Source of the DNA: JAWPMT01 sp965267435
GTDB lineage: Bacteria; Bacteroidota; Bacteroidia; Cytophagales; Cyclobacteriaceae
DNA length: 64,000 bases
Reading direction: 5' to 3'
NCBI GenBank assembly: GCA_965267435.1
Contig: OZ253960.1
Coordinates: forward strand, 372,001 to 436,000
Below are positions 49,488 through 59,315 of the stretch, piece by piece. The translations under genes were made by a program, and so were the position numbers. The notes under the pieces are model-generated. The model did no database searches. It was given only the letters and a program-made list of their open reading frames with translations, and was not told the DNA's origin. Position 1 is the stretch's first letter. The number at the start of each line of letters is the position of its first letter.

Positions 49488-52400
49488 ATGAAATACTTTT
49501 TATGGGCCACGGTCGCCCTTTTCGTCGCAGCCACAGCGCTGAGTTTGACGGAGTACTTTCTGCAAAGAAACAGTGAGATAGCCGTGATCGAAGGAAATAT
49601 TGCCTTCGAGCGACAGCGGCATTTGGAAGTGTTGGATGAGAACCTCCTGGAATTTGGACTGCCTGATCTAGACCGGACAATCTATGGCGACATTTCTGTT
49701 CTGGTATTTGAAGACGGCCGCCTCATTAACTGGAGCGACAACGCTTTTGTGCCTCCTTTTGCAAAGCTCTCGTCGAATGAGGGCACATATGTAGTAGAAG
49801 AAACGGGCGGCTTCTTTTTAGTTACGAGGGTAAGTGACAAGGGGCTGGAGACCTTTGCCGTCAGCTCTCTTGCGCGCAGATTCCCTTTTCAGAATGAGTA
49901 CCTCGGACTCCGGACCAATGAGCTGGTGTTTGAGGACATTGCGGGGCAGATAACCAGCCATGAGGGTGTGCCGATCAATTTGGACGGGAAGGTGCTATTT
50001 TACTTCCAGCCTCAACGCGTCGACGAGGTAAAGCTTTCTGCCTTGGCCTTGGTCCTGATTTGGCTGTGCTTTATCATGCTTGTGACGTCCGCCTATTTGT
50101 ACATCACCAGGTTGTATTTCAGAAAAAGGGTCTATCCATGGATGGTGATCATTTTGGGTCTCGCAGCCAAGGGCATTTCGTTGCTATTGCCTCAGTCGCC
50201 CGCAATCACGGCCTACAGCACCGGACTATGGAATGCCTCCTTGTGGGACATCTTCGTCTCTGTGCTGCTCTTTCTTACGAGCTTCGATCTGATACTCAAT
50301 TACCTTTCGCAGGCAAGGCCGGCGAAGAGGATCTTGCGACTGCTCAACCGCCGTGTACTTATTTCAGCCTTTATCATTAGCCTGCTGTCATTTTTCAGCC
50401 ACTACTTCTACCTGGTGGTACTGCGAAGGTTTCTTGCTGGCCATCCGGTATCGTTGGATATCAGCGACGGCATTCTCTTTGATTCTCCAAGGGTGCTAGG
50501 CTTTGCCATCTTTCTATTCATCAGCCTGGCGTTTCTGTCGATCATTCATTACCTCGCAGGACTCTACTCCAAGCTGAGGTTTGACCATCGTAAGGGTTTG
50601 TTGGTGATAGCCGGAGGTGCACTCGCCTTTGCACTGCTGCCGCTGGATGCTGCGCTTTATATAGTGATACCCCATACGTTGATATGGGGTGTGATCTATC
50701 ATTTTGACCTTAGCAAAAACCTTATACGCCTTTCGTACATCACATTTTTCTACATCATAGTCATTATCACACTAGCAAGTTTCACTGCGGCCACGGCCAT
50801 CTATAAGGACTATGAGAAGAGGGAGATTGCTCATAAGTTGGAGTTTGCGGAGAATCGCCTGCAGCCTAGGGATTTCATGACTGAGCTGAATCTTAATAAG
50901 ATTCGGGAGAATATTCATGTTGACCCCACCATCCGGGCACGATTCCTCAGTGACCGACTCTCCAAAGATGAGGTGCGGACCAAGATCGATCGACAGTACC
51001 TGACTTCATATTTTGATCAATACGAAGTGACGATCTCTTTTTTTGGTCGGGACATGAATCAGTTGGAAGGAGAGGACATTGGCAATGCCGATGATTTCTT
51101 TGATCCATTGCTGGAGTTTGAAACGGAATATCCAGGCCTATACTTTATTGAAAATTGGGAAAACCTTGGGAGAAGCAAATACATCCTGTGGGTTCCCCTC
51201 GGTGATGTAGATGAACCCTTGGGTGGGATCGTCATTGAGTTGATGCTCAAGAAACTCATTCCGAGATCAGTATATCCGGCACTCCTGTCAGAACGCCCGG
51301 AGCGTACCCTGGAGTACGATTATGCTCTATTTCGACAGGGCGCGCTTATCTATTCGAAGGGTGATTATTCGTTTGATGTGTTCCAGAAGCCGGAGATGTG
51401 GAATCAGCTGCTACAGTCTAAAGAGGGTATTGAGGCCAACGGCTACCATCTGCTGGCCAAATCAGATGAATCGGCCATTATGATCATCGTGGCACCCGTC
51501 TATTCGCGCCGTGCGTACCTCGTGAATGTCTGCTTTCAGTTCCTGATTATGTTGTGTTTCATGGGGGTGGCCCTGTTCGTTCTGCGGAGCATCTTTCCTG
51601 CAAGAAGCCTTAGCCTTGCGAATAGGATACAACTATACCTGGGCATTTCATTCATACTGCCGCTACTCATCGTGAGCGCAGTCATTCTTAACCTTTTGAA
51701 TTCATCCTACAGAGATGAGATCATTCGCAATTATCAGAAGCGAGCCATTGCCGTATCAGAGAATATCTATGGCGATCTTTCGCTGTTTGAGCAGTACGCC
51801 ATCAACAGGTCTGACCTCTATGCCAAAGTGGGGGATGTGTCGAGATACACACAGGCCGACCTGAACCTCTACAATATAAAGGGGATATTGACGGTTACAA
51901 GTCAGCCGGATATCTTCACCAATAAGTTGGTATCGGATCGGATCAATCCCTTGGGATTTTTGGCCATAGAGGATGACCCGGAGGTGTCGATCGTTCTCGA
52001 CGAGAGGGTAGGGCAGCTCAATTTCAAGTCGGTCTACCAGGGTGTTGTCGATCATCACAACGGTAGCTTACTGGGTATCATCTCCATGCCTTTCTTTGAC
52101 TCCAAGAGTCACCTCAATCGCCAGCAGATCGAGGTTTTCGGGAATCTGGTGGTGGTCTTCACTGTCATTTTCCTTTCGAGTGTGCTGCTCGGATACCTCG
52201 TGCTCCGCAACATTACCAAGCCCATCACGACCTTGAGTGCGCGATTGCGGCAGACGAATCTCGAGAATAAGAACGAGCCCATCGAGTACAGTGGCGGCGA
52301 TGAGATTGGCCAACTGGTGGATGAGTACAATCGGATGGTGCAAAAGTTGGAGGCCAGTAAAGAAGCCCTGGCGCAGAGTCAAAAGGAAACTGCCTGGAAG

Positions 52401-53039
52401 GAGATTGCCCGACAGGTGGCCCACGAGATCAAGAATCCGCTGACACCCATGCGCCTGAAGATCCAACAGCTCATGCGCAATATGACCTCTGAGGAACCGA
52501 CCTACAGGGTGCTTGGGTCACTCATTTCGCAGATCGATACCCTTTCGGAAATTGCTGATTCCTTCTCGGCTTTCGCGAAAATGCCAGCACCGAATAACGA
52601 AATTGTGGGTATGAGTGAATTGACGAATGAAGTTTGTTCGTTATATTCCTCCGAAGACGTAGCGATCACCTGCGAAATCGACCAGGGGCTGAAGGTTTTT
52701 GCGGACCCGAATATCCTGGGAAGGGTTTTGAATAACCTCGTGATCAATGGAATCCAGGCCGTAAAGGACGAGAAAGCCCACTTGCAGGTCAATTTGACGG
52801 GCAACAAGGGCAAAGTCATTTTGAAAGTGACTGACAATGGTTTGGGTATCCCTGAGGATGTACGTCATAAGATATTTACCCCGTATTTTAGCACCAAAGA
52901 AAAAGGCAGCGGCATTGGTTTGGCGATCGCGAAGAAAGGTATCGAGCAGGCCGGAGGCAGTATTTGGTTTGATACGGAGGAGCGTAAGGGGACAACATTT
53001 ACGGTTATCCTTCCTGAAGCTGGCGATCGGTATATGTAG
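49488..53039 (+). CDS. Very large NtrY-like sensor histidine kinase
   Basis: The 1183 residues carry many membrane helices: one at the N-terminus, a cluster of about seven between 180 and 440, two near 670-735, and one at about 884-906. Two extracytoplasmic sensor regions lie between them (about 25-180 and 440-670, with a further 735-880). HAMP follows at about 907-960 (RNITKPITTLSARLRQ, GGDEIGQLVDEYN). The kinase part has the NtrY-like phosphoacceptor block ETAWKEIARQVAHEIKNPLT with His 979, the N box (NNLVINGIQAV, about 1081), DNGLGIPED, and GSGIGLAIAKKG. No response regulator is adjacent. Its 3' end overlaps the next gene. Confidence 0.92.
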   Translation: MKYFLWATVALFVAATALSLTEYFLQRNSEIAVIEGNIAFERQRHLEVLDENLLEFGLPDLDRTIYGDISVLVFEDGRLINWSDNAFVPPFAKLSSNEGTYVVEETGGFFLVTRVSDKGLETFAVSSLARRFPFQNEYLGLRTNELVFEDIAGQITSHEGVPINLDGKVLFYFQPQRVDEVKLSALALVLIWLCFIMLVTSAYLYITRLYFRKRVYPWMVIILGLAAKGISLLLPQSPAITAYSTGLWNASLWDIFVSVLLFLTSFDLILNYLSQARPAKRILRLLNRRVLISAFIISLLSFFSHYFYLVVLRRFLAGHPVSLDISDGILFDSPRVLGFAIFLFISLAFLSIIHYLAGLYSKLRFDHRKGLLVIAGGALAFALLPLDAALYIVIPHTLIWGVIYHFDLSKNLIRLSYITFFYIIVIITLASFTAATAIYKDYEKREIAHKLEFAENRLQPRDFMTELNLNKIRENIHVDPTIRARFLSDRLSKDEVRTKIDRQYLTSYFDQYEVTISFFGRDMNQLEGEDIGNADDFFDPLLEFETEYPGLYFIENWENLGRSKYILWVPLGDVDEPLGGIVIELMLKKLIPRSVYPALLSERPERTLEYDYALFRQGALIYSKGDYSFDVFQKPEMWNQLLQSKEGIEANGYHLLAKSDESAIMIIVAPVYSRRAYLVNVCFQFLIMLCFMGVALFVLRSIFPARSLSLANRIQLYLGISFILPLLIVSAVILNLLNSSYRDEIIRNYQKRAIAVSENIYGDLSLFEQYAINRSDLYAKVGDVSRYTQADLNLYNIKGILTVTSQPDIFTNKLVSDRINPLGFLAIEDDPEVSIVLDERVGQLNFKSVYQGVVDHHNGSLLGIISMPFFDSKSHLNRQQIEVFGNLVVVFTVIFLSSVLLGYLVLRNITKPITTLSARLRQTNLENKNEPIEYSGGDEIGQLVDEYNRMVQKLEASKEALAQSQKETAWKEIARQVAHEIKNPLTPMRLKIQQLMRNMTSEEPTYRVLGSLISQIDTLSEIADSFSAFAKMPAPNNEIVGMSELTNEVCSLYSSEDVAITCEIDQGLKVFADPNILGRVLNNLVINGIQAVKDEKAHLQVNLTGNKGKVILKVTDNGLGIPEDVRHKIFTPYFSTKEKGSGIGLAIAKKGIEQAGGSIWFDTEERKGTTFTVILPEAGDRYM

Positions 53040-56000
53040 CCTGCTGTTCCTCAGTGAGGCTGTCGGCCAATCTAACCTTCGATGTCAGGAAATATCTGCA
53101 GGGATACTGCAAGCGAGGATTGATACACTGCTAGTGGATCCGGCGAGCATCGACCTTCAACCGGAAGTAGCGTTCAACTTCGATGCCGACAATCAGCTGA
53201 TCACCTTCAACGAACCGCTGCAAAGTGATGTCGAGGTTTGCTATCGGGTCATCTCTCCACTTTTGACAACCCCCACGATTAACAGGGACATCAATCTCTA
53301 TGGTACCGGTAGGTTTATCCCTTCTGCACAGACACCACCAAAGAGTGAGATCCTGCTTGACGAGGACGCCCTTTTTTCGACACCCGGATTATATAAATCA
53401 GGCTCCATCACTCGTGGTATCACCGTCGGCAATCGGCAGAGTTTGTTCGTCAACTCCAACCTCAACCTGCAATTGGATGGCCAATTGGCCGACAACCTTT
53501 TCCTGAGTGCCGTCATCACAGATCAGAACATCCCCTACCAGCCAGAAGGCAATACCCAGCAGCTTCGGGATTTCGACAATGTATTCATCAAGCTCTACAA
53601 CAGAGACTTTGATTTGATTCTCGGAGACGTGGTGCTTACCAATCCTATTAAGGAGAGCTACTTTTTGAAGTACTACAAAAACGTGCAGGGAGGAAGGCTG
53701 GCCTACCGGGCGGACCTGGGAAAGTGGAAGAGTGAGACCACAGTAGGAGCCAGTGCCGCTAAGGGGCGGTTCGCCTCCATTCAGGTCGATCCGATCGAGG
53801 GGGTGCAGGGGCCGTACCGACTGCGAGGACCGGAGGGGGAACGGTTCATCATTGTACTGGCCAATTCAGAGCGTGTCTTTATCGATGGCGAACAGCTGCA
53901 GAGAGGATTCAACAATGACTATGTCATCGACTACAATCTGGGAGAGGTGATTTTCAATAACAACGTCGTTATCACTAGGTTCACAAGGATCAGGATCGAC
54001 TTTGAATTTATCGAACAGAATTATGCGCGGTCCAATCTGGCAATGAGCCAGCGCATGACCCAAAAGGACCATGATGTCTATGTATCGTACTACCGCGAGC
54101 GAGACAATCGAAACAGTCCCCTTAATGGGCCTTTGTCTCAGAGCGAGATCGAGGCACTACGGGAGCTGGGTGATGCACCTGGGCCCATCTTCGTAGACGG
54201 CACTGACTCCGTTGGGTACTCCGCGGACAGGTTGCTCTATCGGAAGAAGGATACGGTGGTCGATGCCACCCAGTTCGAGATTTATGAGCTTTCTACGGAT
54301 CCGAATGAGGCCGTTTACGATGTGCGTTTTACAGAGGTGGGATTTGGCCTCGGGGATTACCTGCTGGTGAATGGTACCAGCAATGGGCGCGTGTATGAGT
54401 GGATAGCACCGCAGGGTGGGGCTTCGCAGGGCAACTTTGCGCCCGTGGTGCAACTGGCAGCGCCTAATCAACGGCAGATGGTCGTGGTGGGCAGCAAGTC
54501 GAGCTTGGGAAAGCTTCGCTTTGAGCAGGAAGCGGCATTCTCCCACCGTGATGACAACTTGTTTTCTGAGCTTGACGCTGAGGATGACAATGGCTTTTCG
54601 TGGAGAATGAAGGCTGGCTATGATTCTTTGGCAGCCATTGGCAGATATCGGCTGTCATTGAACGGTAGTTTCGAATTCAACGAAAAAGACTTCAGGGCCA
54701 TCGATCGGTTTAGGGCGATAGAGTTTGACCGAAACTGGTCCCATCAGCAGGATACACTCCAGGTAAACCAATATCTATCCGGTATCGGCTTGAGCCTTTA
54801 CCGGGATACGGAGAATTATCTTCAGTACCAATTTGAGTCCCGTCATCGAACGGGCAGCTTCAACGGTACGCGCCAACTCCTTACGGATAGATTTCGGCTG
54901 GGTCCCGTGCTGATGAATGGTCGGTATTTCTGGCTTCGCAATACGCAGCTTGATGATGAGAGTGAATGGCTACAAACAGATACGGACGTTTCTGTACCCA
55001 ATAGGTGGTTGGTGCCGGGCTATCGGTTTCGGTCGGATCAAAGCCAGTTGCGCACAGCTGCTACTGACAGCGTCACGCAGTCCATCATGTACTTTCACAG
55101 CCACGAGGCCTACATGCAGAACTCAGACTCTTCTTTCGTCAACTACCGTCTGTCTTATAGGAAAAGGTATGATAAGACTCCCGTGGAGGGGCGCCTTGTG
55201 GACTTCACGTCTGCTGATAACCTGAACCTCGCCATGTCACTCAGAGGCCAAAACCATCAACACCAGGTCGACTTCAACTTTCGAAGGGTCGATGACTTCA
55301 TCAACGATGAACAGCTTGATCAGCTGCAAGGCCGATGGATAGCCAATGATCAGTTTTTGAATGGGCATATACGTAGTAACATGTCGTTGGCGATTTCCAG
55401 TGGACGCGAGCTGAGGAGAGAGTTCATCTATGTCCTGGTGAACACGGGAGAGGGTACACATACGTGGCGCGATGAAAATGGCGACGGCCTGAAGGACCTC
55501 AATGAGTTTTATGAGGCGATCAATCCTGATGAGAAAGAGTACATCAAGCTATTCACACCCACTGACGAATACATCACGGTCTTTCGCAACCAATACGCCC
55601 ACACACTGGATATCGCCATGCCTCGGGCCTGGAAGAGTCATTCGGGGCTTCGACGAGAGCTGTCGAAGATTAGCTACCTGATCAACCTCAACCTCGACAA
55701 CAAAACCGGGAATGAGTCGCTCGCGAAGAGGGTCAATCCGTTTGCGGCATTTCAGGAGGACGAAGAGATCATCAGTCGCAATAACAGAACGCGATATACG
55801 GTCTTTTATAACCGGGTATCTTCAGGCCTGGCAGGGGAGGTGGCTTACAATGAGCTCACGAGGAGACAATTGTTAACCAACGGGTTTGAGGCCAGGCAGG
55901 AGCGGTCGTGGTTCTTCAATGGCCGGACCACATTGAATCAGATCTATGGTGTGGCCTTCACAGCCCAGGTGGGTGAGCTTTCCAATTCTTCCGATTTCCT

Positions 56001-56427
56001 CGACTCCCGAAACTTTGACCTGATTGTTCGCAGCTACAAACCGTCTGTGACGTGGCAACCCAGTACCAGCTTTCGGGTAATAGGTAGCTATGAACATCGC
56101 CGAAAGAACAATACCTTGCCCGAGTCGGCGGGTGAGCGGTCCGTCGCCGACGATTGGAGTCTTGACGCCACATTCTCCCGACCTGCTCAAGGGAATTTCA
56201 ACGCCAGGATCAGCCTTATCGACATCGCCTTCGAGGGGGAGGAAAACAGCTTCCTCGGTTATACACTGTTGGATGCCCTACGCCCGGGCACCAACTTCAC
56301 CGCCAATGTCAACTGGCAGCATCAGATTGCCAAGGCGCTTCAACTGACTGTGCAATACTTCGGCCGAAAATCGCAGAGTGCCGATTTCGTTCATACCGGC
56401 ACTGTGCAACTCACTGCGTTTTTCTAG
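52969..56427 (+). CDS. Large outer-membrane/surface beta-barrel protein of Bacteroidota
   Basis: This protein has about 1152 residues. No ATG or GTG precedes the evident signal peptide (LKLAIGICSLLFLSEAVGQ) at a sensible distance, so I use TTG 52969, giving an Arg-rich n-region (MIRRSVRGQHLRLSFLK); CTG 53014 is an alternative. The frame is open further upstream inside the kinase gene. The mature protein is beta-rich: SGSITRGITVGNRQSLFVNS, LDGQLADNLFLSAVITDQN, then long barrel-like strands to a terminal strand ending LTAFF. RDENGDGLKDLNEF at about 834-847 contains an EF-hand-like Ca2+ loop. I recognise it as a conserved Bacteroidota protein without an assigned function. Confidence 0.75.
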   Translation: MIRRSVRGQHLRLSFLKLAIGICSLLFLSEAVGQSNLRCQEISAGILQARIDTLLVDPASIDLQPEVAFNFDADNQLITFNEPLQSDVEVCYRVISPLLTTPTINRDINLYGTGRFIPSAQTPPKSEILLDEDALFSTPGLYKSGSITRGITVGNRQSLFVNSNLNLQLDGQLADNLFLSAVITDQNIPYQPEGNTQQLRDFDNVFIKLYNRDFDLILGDVVLTNPIKESYFLKYYKNVQGGRLAYRADLGKWKSETTVGASAAKGRFASIQVDPIEGVQGPYRLRGPEGERFIIVLANSERVFIDGEQLQRGFNNDYVIDYNLGEVIFNNNVVITRFTRIRIDFEFIEQNYARSNLAMSQRMTQKDHDVYVSYYRERDNRNSPLNGPLSQSEIEALRELGDAPGPIFVDGTDSVGYSADRLLYRKKDTVVDATQFEIYELSTDPNEAVYDVRFTEVGFGLGDYLLVNGTSNGRVYEWIAPQGGASQGNFAPVVQLAAPNQRQMVVVGSKSSLGKLRFEQEAAFSHRDDNLFSELDAEDDNGFSWRMKAGYDSLAAIGRYRLSLNGSFEFNEKDFRAIDRFRAIEFDRNWSHQQDTLQVNQYLSGIGLSLYRDTENYLQYQFESRHRTGSFNGTRQLLTDRFRLGPVLMNGRYFWLRNTQLDDESEWLQTDTDVSVPNRWLVPGYRFRSDQSQLRTAATDSVTQSIMYFHSHEAYMQNSDSSFVNYRLSYRKRYDKTPVEGRLVDFTSADNLNLAMSLRGQNHQHQVDFNFRRVDDFINDEQLDQLQGRWIANDQFLNGHIRSNMSLAISSGRELRREFIYVLVNTGEGTHTWRDENGDGLKDLNEFYEAINPDEKEYIKLFTPTDEYITVFRNQYAHTLDIAMPRAWKSHSGLRRELSKISYLINLNLDNKTGNESLAKRVNPFAAFQEDEEIISRNNRTRYTVFYNRVSSGLAGEVAYNELTRRQLLTNGFEARQERSWFFNGRTTLNQIYGVAFTAQVGELSNSSDFLDSRNFDLIVRSYKPSVTWQPSTSFRVIGSYEHRRKNNTLPESAGERSVADDWSLDATFSRPAQGNFNARISLIDIAFEGEENSFLGYTLLDALRPGTNFTANVNWQHQIAKALQLTVQYFGRKSQSADFVHTGTVQLTAFF

Positions 56428-59234
56428 TTCTTCGCAGACTCCGGATATAGGATCACTTTGATGTACTCGTTGGTATCAATGAATTCGTTGGCTACGTCTT
56501 TGATATCCTCTGCGTTGAGCCCATTGACCAGCTCTTCGTATTCGTAGAAGCCGTCAAGGTCCTTGTCGTTGATATAGTAAGCTGACAGCTGTCCCGCCCA
56601 GAAGTTGTTGCGTTTGAGGTTTTCCTCCCGGTTTTGATTGTCCGCCTCCTGCACCTTGGTTACATCTTCCTCCGAGGGGCCATCTTTTTGGATGGATTCG
56701 ATTTCAGCAAAGGCCGCATCCACCAGCTTTTGTACATTGTCCGGAGCGCAAGGGAAGGAGATCGTCAGTTCGTAGTTTTCGTAAGGGATGCGGCCCACAC
56801 CGCTACCCACCCGAACGCTATACACTCCACCGGCCTCTTCGCGCAATATCTTTGTCAGTCTATTGTCGAGCACATCGGCGAAGGCCCCAAACAGGTATTG
56901 CTGCTTCTTAGTGAAGCTTTCACTTCCAACGAATTTGATGGTAACCAAGCTCTTGTCGTCGGTCCCTTTGAAGAGGTCTTTCTCTACCTTGGCTTCGGGA
57001 GGCCGGATGCCCAGGTCCTTCCAGGATTCAGTGGCATCGCTCGCAGGAAGACTGCCTAAGTACTGCTCAAACATTGGAACAGCCGTAGCCATATCCAGAT
57101 TGCCAACGAAGAAGAAGGTGAACTCTCCAGCATTGGAAAAGCGCTCCTTGTAGATCTCGTGAGCCCTGCTAAATGACACCTGGTCCAGGTCGTCCACGGT
57201 AGGGAATCCACCGCCGCGAGGATTGCCCTGAGCCATGATCTTGCTTACCTGATCCTGGTAATAATACTGTGGGTTGATCAGGAGGTTTTGCAGGATCTGC
57301 TTCTCGCGGTTGATGATGGATGCGTAGACTTCTTCGTCCTGTCTGGGGGCTGTAAAGTACAGGTGGGTGAGTTGGAGCATCGTTTCGAAGTCCTTCGGGG
57401 TTGAGCTACCAGACAACCCTTCGCGTGTGCTGGAGATGTACGGATTGACACGCACCTCCTTGCCGGCAAGCATCTTCTGTAGCTCAATCATGCTGAAGTC
57501 CTTGAGGCCGCTCTGACCTACTATCGCACTGGCGTAGCTTGCGGAGCGATACTCTTCGTCCGGATACAGCGAATGTCCCCCGTGACTAAAGGCCGACATT
57601 AAGATTTCGTCATTTTTGAAGTCGGTGACTTTCACAACGATCTTCACACCATTGGCGAGCGTCAGTTCCTGGATATCCACCGTCTCATTCGACGTGGTGG
57701 AGACAACGGCTCCTGCCGCTGGCAGATTGTCAATCAATGGCGCGTCACTGACCGCATCATCATAGGGCTCGATGGCGTCAAGGTCAATTTGGTCGATGGT
57801 TGTGAGGATGTCCTCCTCGGAGGGTAGTGAGACACCTTCTTTGTCGACGCCCATGAGAATGACGACGCGATTCTCGTCGGTGATCCATTGAGTCGCCAAC
57901 GCATTGATTTCTTCAACCCTGATGGTTGAGGCAATCTTTTGAAAGAAGTCAAATTCGAATTGGATGCCGGGGATGGGCTCCTGCTCCAGGAAGTGGCTGA
58001 CATATTCCCTCACATAGGATCCTGATTCGGTCTTGTCCTTTTCTTTGGCTGCGTTTTCCAGCTCCGTCGCCATCGTCCGCAGGGTTCGCTCCAGCTCTGA
58101 AGGTGTGAAGCCAAACTTTTTGACACGTTCATTCTCAATCACCAGAGTCTCCAGCGCCTTGCTGATCCCGTTCTCTGAGGACACCGCGAACGAACTGTAG
58201 GAGTTGGTGCTGCGTACCAGGGACCCAAAATTCGAGCTGGCGAAGATGAATGGAGGGTCGGCCGCTTGTGTGAGCTCCTCCAGACGGTTGCCGAGCATCC
58301 GGTTGTAAAGGGAATACAGGTAGTTCTTTCTGAGGTCCGACAGAGTTGTCATCTGTTCGCCGGGGTGCTTGTATTCCAGTTGCAGGATGGTAAAGGAGTT
58401 TTCGGCATCCTTCGTAATAGCGACCAGCGTCTCTTCATGGCCGGGCACTTCGTTGGAGAGTTTTTCCCTGGCAGGGGTTGCGGCTTTTATTTTGGAGAAT
58501 CGGGATTTTATTTCTGATTCCATCTGAGCCACGTCGATGTCACCGACGACCACAATGGCCATCAACTCCGGCCGGTACCAATCTTCGTAGAATGACTGGA
58601 TCGTCTCGTAGGAGGCATTTTCGATGATCTCCTTCTTGCCAATAGGCAGACGCTCGGCATATCGTGAGTCCTTAAATAATATCGGGAAGAACTCGTCTCT
58701 CATTCGTTGCTGAGCTCCCTGGCCGCGACGCCATTCTTCCACGACAACACCACGTTCCTTGTCGATTTCCTCAGGGTCGAATGACAATCCGGATGCCCAA
58801 TCCTCGAGGACCGTCAGGCCCTTCATCAAGACTTCCTCATCATCACTGGGCAATGGGAGCATATAGACTGTTTCCTCAAAACTTGTATAGGCATTGAGGT
58901 CGGCGCCGAATTCCACACCTACCGATTGCAGAAAATCCACCAATTCGTTTTTCTCAAAGTTCTTGCTGCCATTGAAAGCCATGTGCTCGACGAAGTGCGC
59001 CAGCCCTAGCTGGTCGTCATTTTCCTGCATCGATCCAGCGTTGACCACCAGGCGTAGCTGCACGCGATTTTCTGGTTTTTGGTTTTTCCGGATGATGTAG
59101 GTGAGCCCATTTTCAAGCTTCCCAATGAGGACATTGTCATCCACGGGAATCCCTCCATTGGGGTCAAAGGACTGAGATACGGCTGAGGTAACTAGCGCCG
59201 CTGAGACGAATAGAGTGGCAAGTAGTCGATTCAT
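56424..59234 (-). CDS. M16 family zinc metallopeptidase (pitrilysin/insulinase-like), exported
   Basis: The 936 residues begin with a signal peptide (MNRLLATLFVSAALVTSAVS). The inverted zinc motif His-x-x-Glu-His is in LGLAHFVEHMAFNGSKNFEK (residues 80-84), with the third ligand in DKERGVVVEEWRRG. A second, catalytically inactive M16 half follows from about residue 520 (VDIQELTLANGVKIVVKVTD), with the R/Y pair region near VYSVRVGSGVGRIPYENYEL. Two-domain exported M16 peptidases of this size degrade peptides in the periplasm. The gene converges on the surface-protein gene with a 4-base overlap. Confidence 0.93.
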   Translation of the reverse strand: MNRLLATLFVSAALVTSAVSQSFDPNGGIPVDDNVLIGKLENGLTYIIRKNQKPENRVQLRLVVNAGSMQENDDQLGLAHFVEHMAFNGSKNFEKNELVDFLQSVGVEFGADLNAYTSFEETVYMLPLPSDDEEVLMKGLTVLEDWASGLSFDPEEIDKERGVVVEEWRRGQGAQQRMRDEFFPILFKDSRYAERLPIGKKEIIENASYETIQSFYEDWYRPELMAIVVVGDIDVAQMESEIKSRFSKIKAATPAREKLSNEVPGHEETLVAITKDAENSFTILQLEYKHPGEQMTTLSDLRKNYLYSLYNRMLGNRLEELTQAADPPFIFASSNFGSLVRSTNSYSSFAVSSENGISKALETLVIENERVKKFGFTPSELERTLRTMATELENAAKEKDKTESGSYVREYVSHFLEQEPIPGIQFEFDFFQKIASTIRVEEINALATQWITDENRVVILMGVDKEGVSLPSEEDILTTIDQIDLDAIEPYDDAVSDAPLIDNLPAAGAVVSTTSNETVDIQELTLANGVKIVVKVTDFKNDEILMSAFSHGGHSLYPDEEYRSASYASAIVGQSGLKDFSMIELQKMLAGKEVRVNPYISSTREGLSGSSTPKDFETMLQLTHLYFTAPRQDEEVYASIINREKQILQNLLINPQYYYQDQVSKIMAQGNPRGGGFPTVDDLDQVSFSRAHEIYKERFSNAGEFTFFFVGNLDMATAVPMFEQYLGSLPASDATESWKDLGIRPPEAKVEKDLFKGTDDKSLVTIKFVGSESFTKKQQYLFGAFADVLDNRLTKILREEAGGVYSVRVGSGVGRIPYENYELTISFPCAPDNVQKLVDAAFAEIESIQKDGPSEEDVTKVQEADNQNREENLKRNNFWAGQLSAYYINDKDLDGFYEYEELVNGLNAEDIKDVANEFIDTNEYIKVILYPESAKN

Positions 59235-59315
59235 TTTCTTTTCGGTTTAAATCGTTTTGGCAAAATAGCTTTTCAACTGCTATGGGTATTAATAACTATG
59301 ATAGGTGGTTGAGAA

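Noticed and set aside
52837..52968. Extending the large surface protein back to 52837
   Set aside because: This would place about 45 residues without signal-peptide character ahead of the signal peptide and increase the overlap with the kinase gene.
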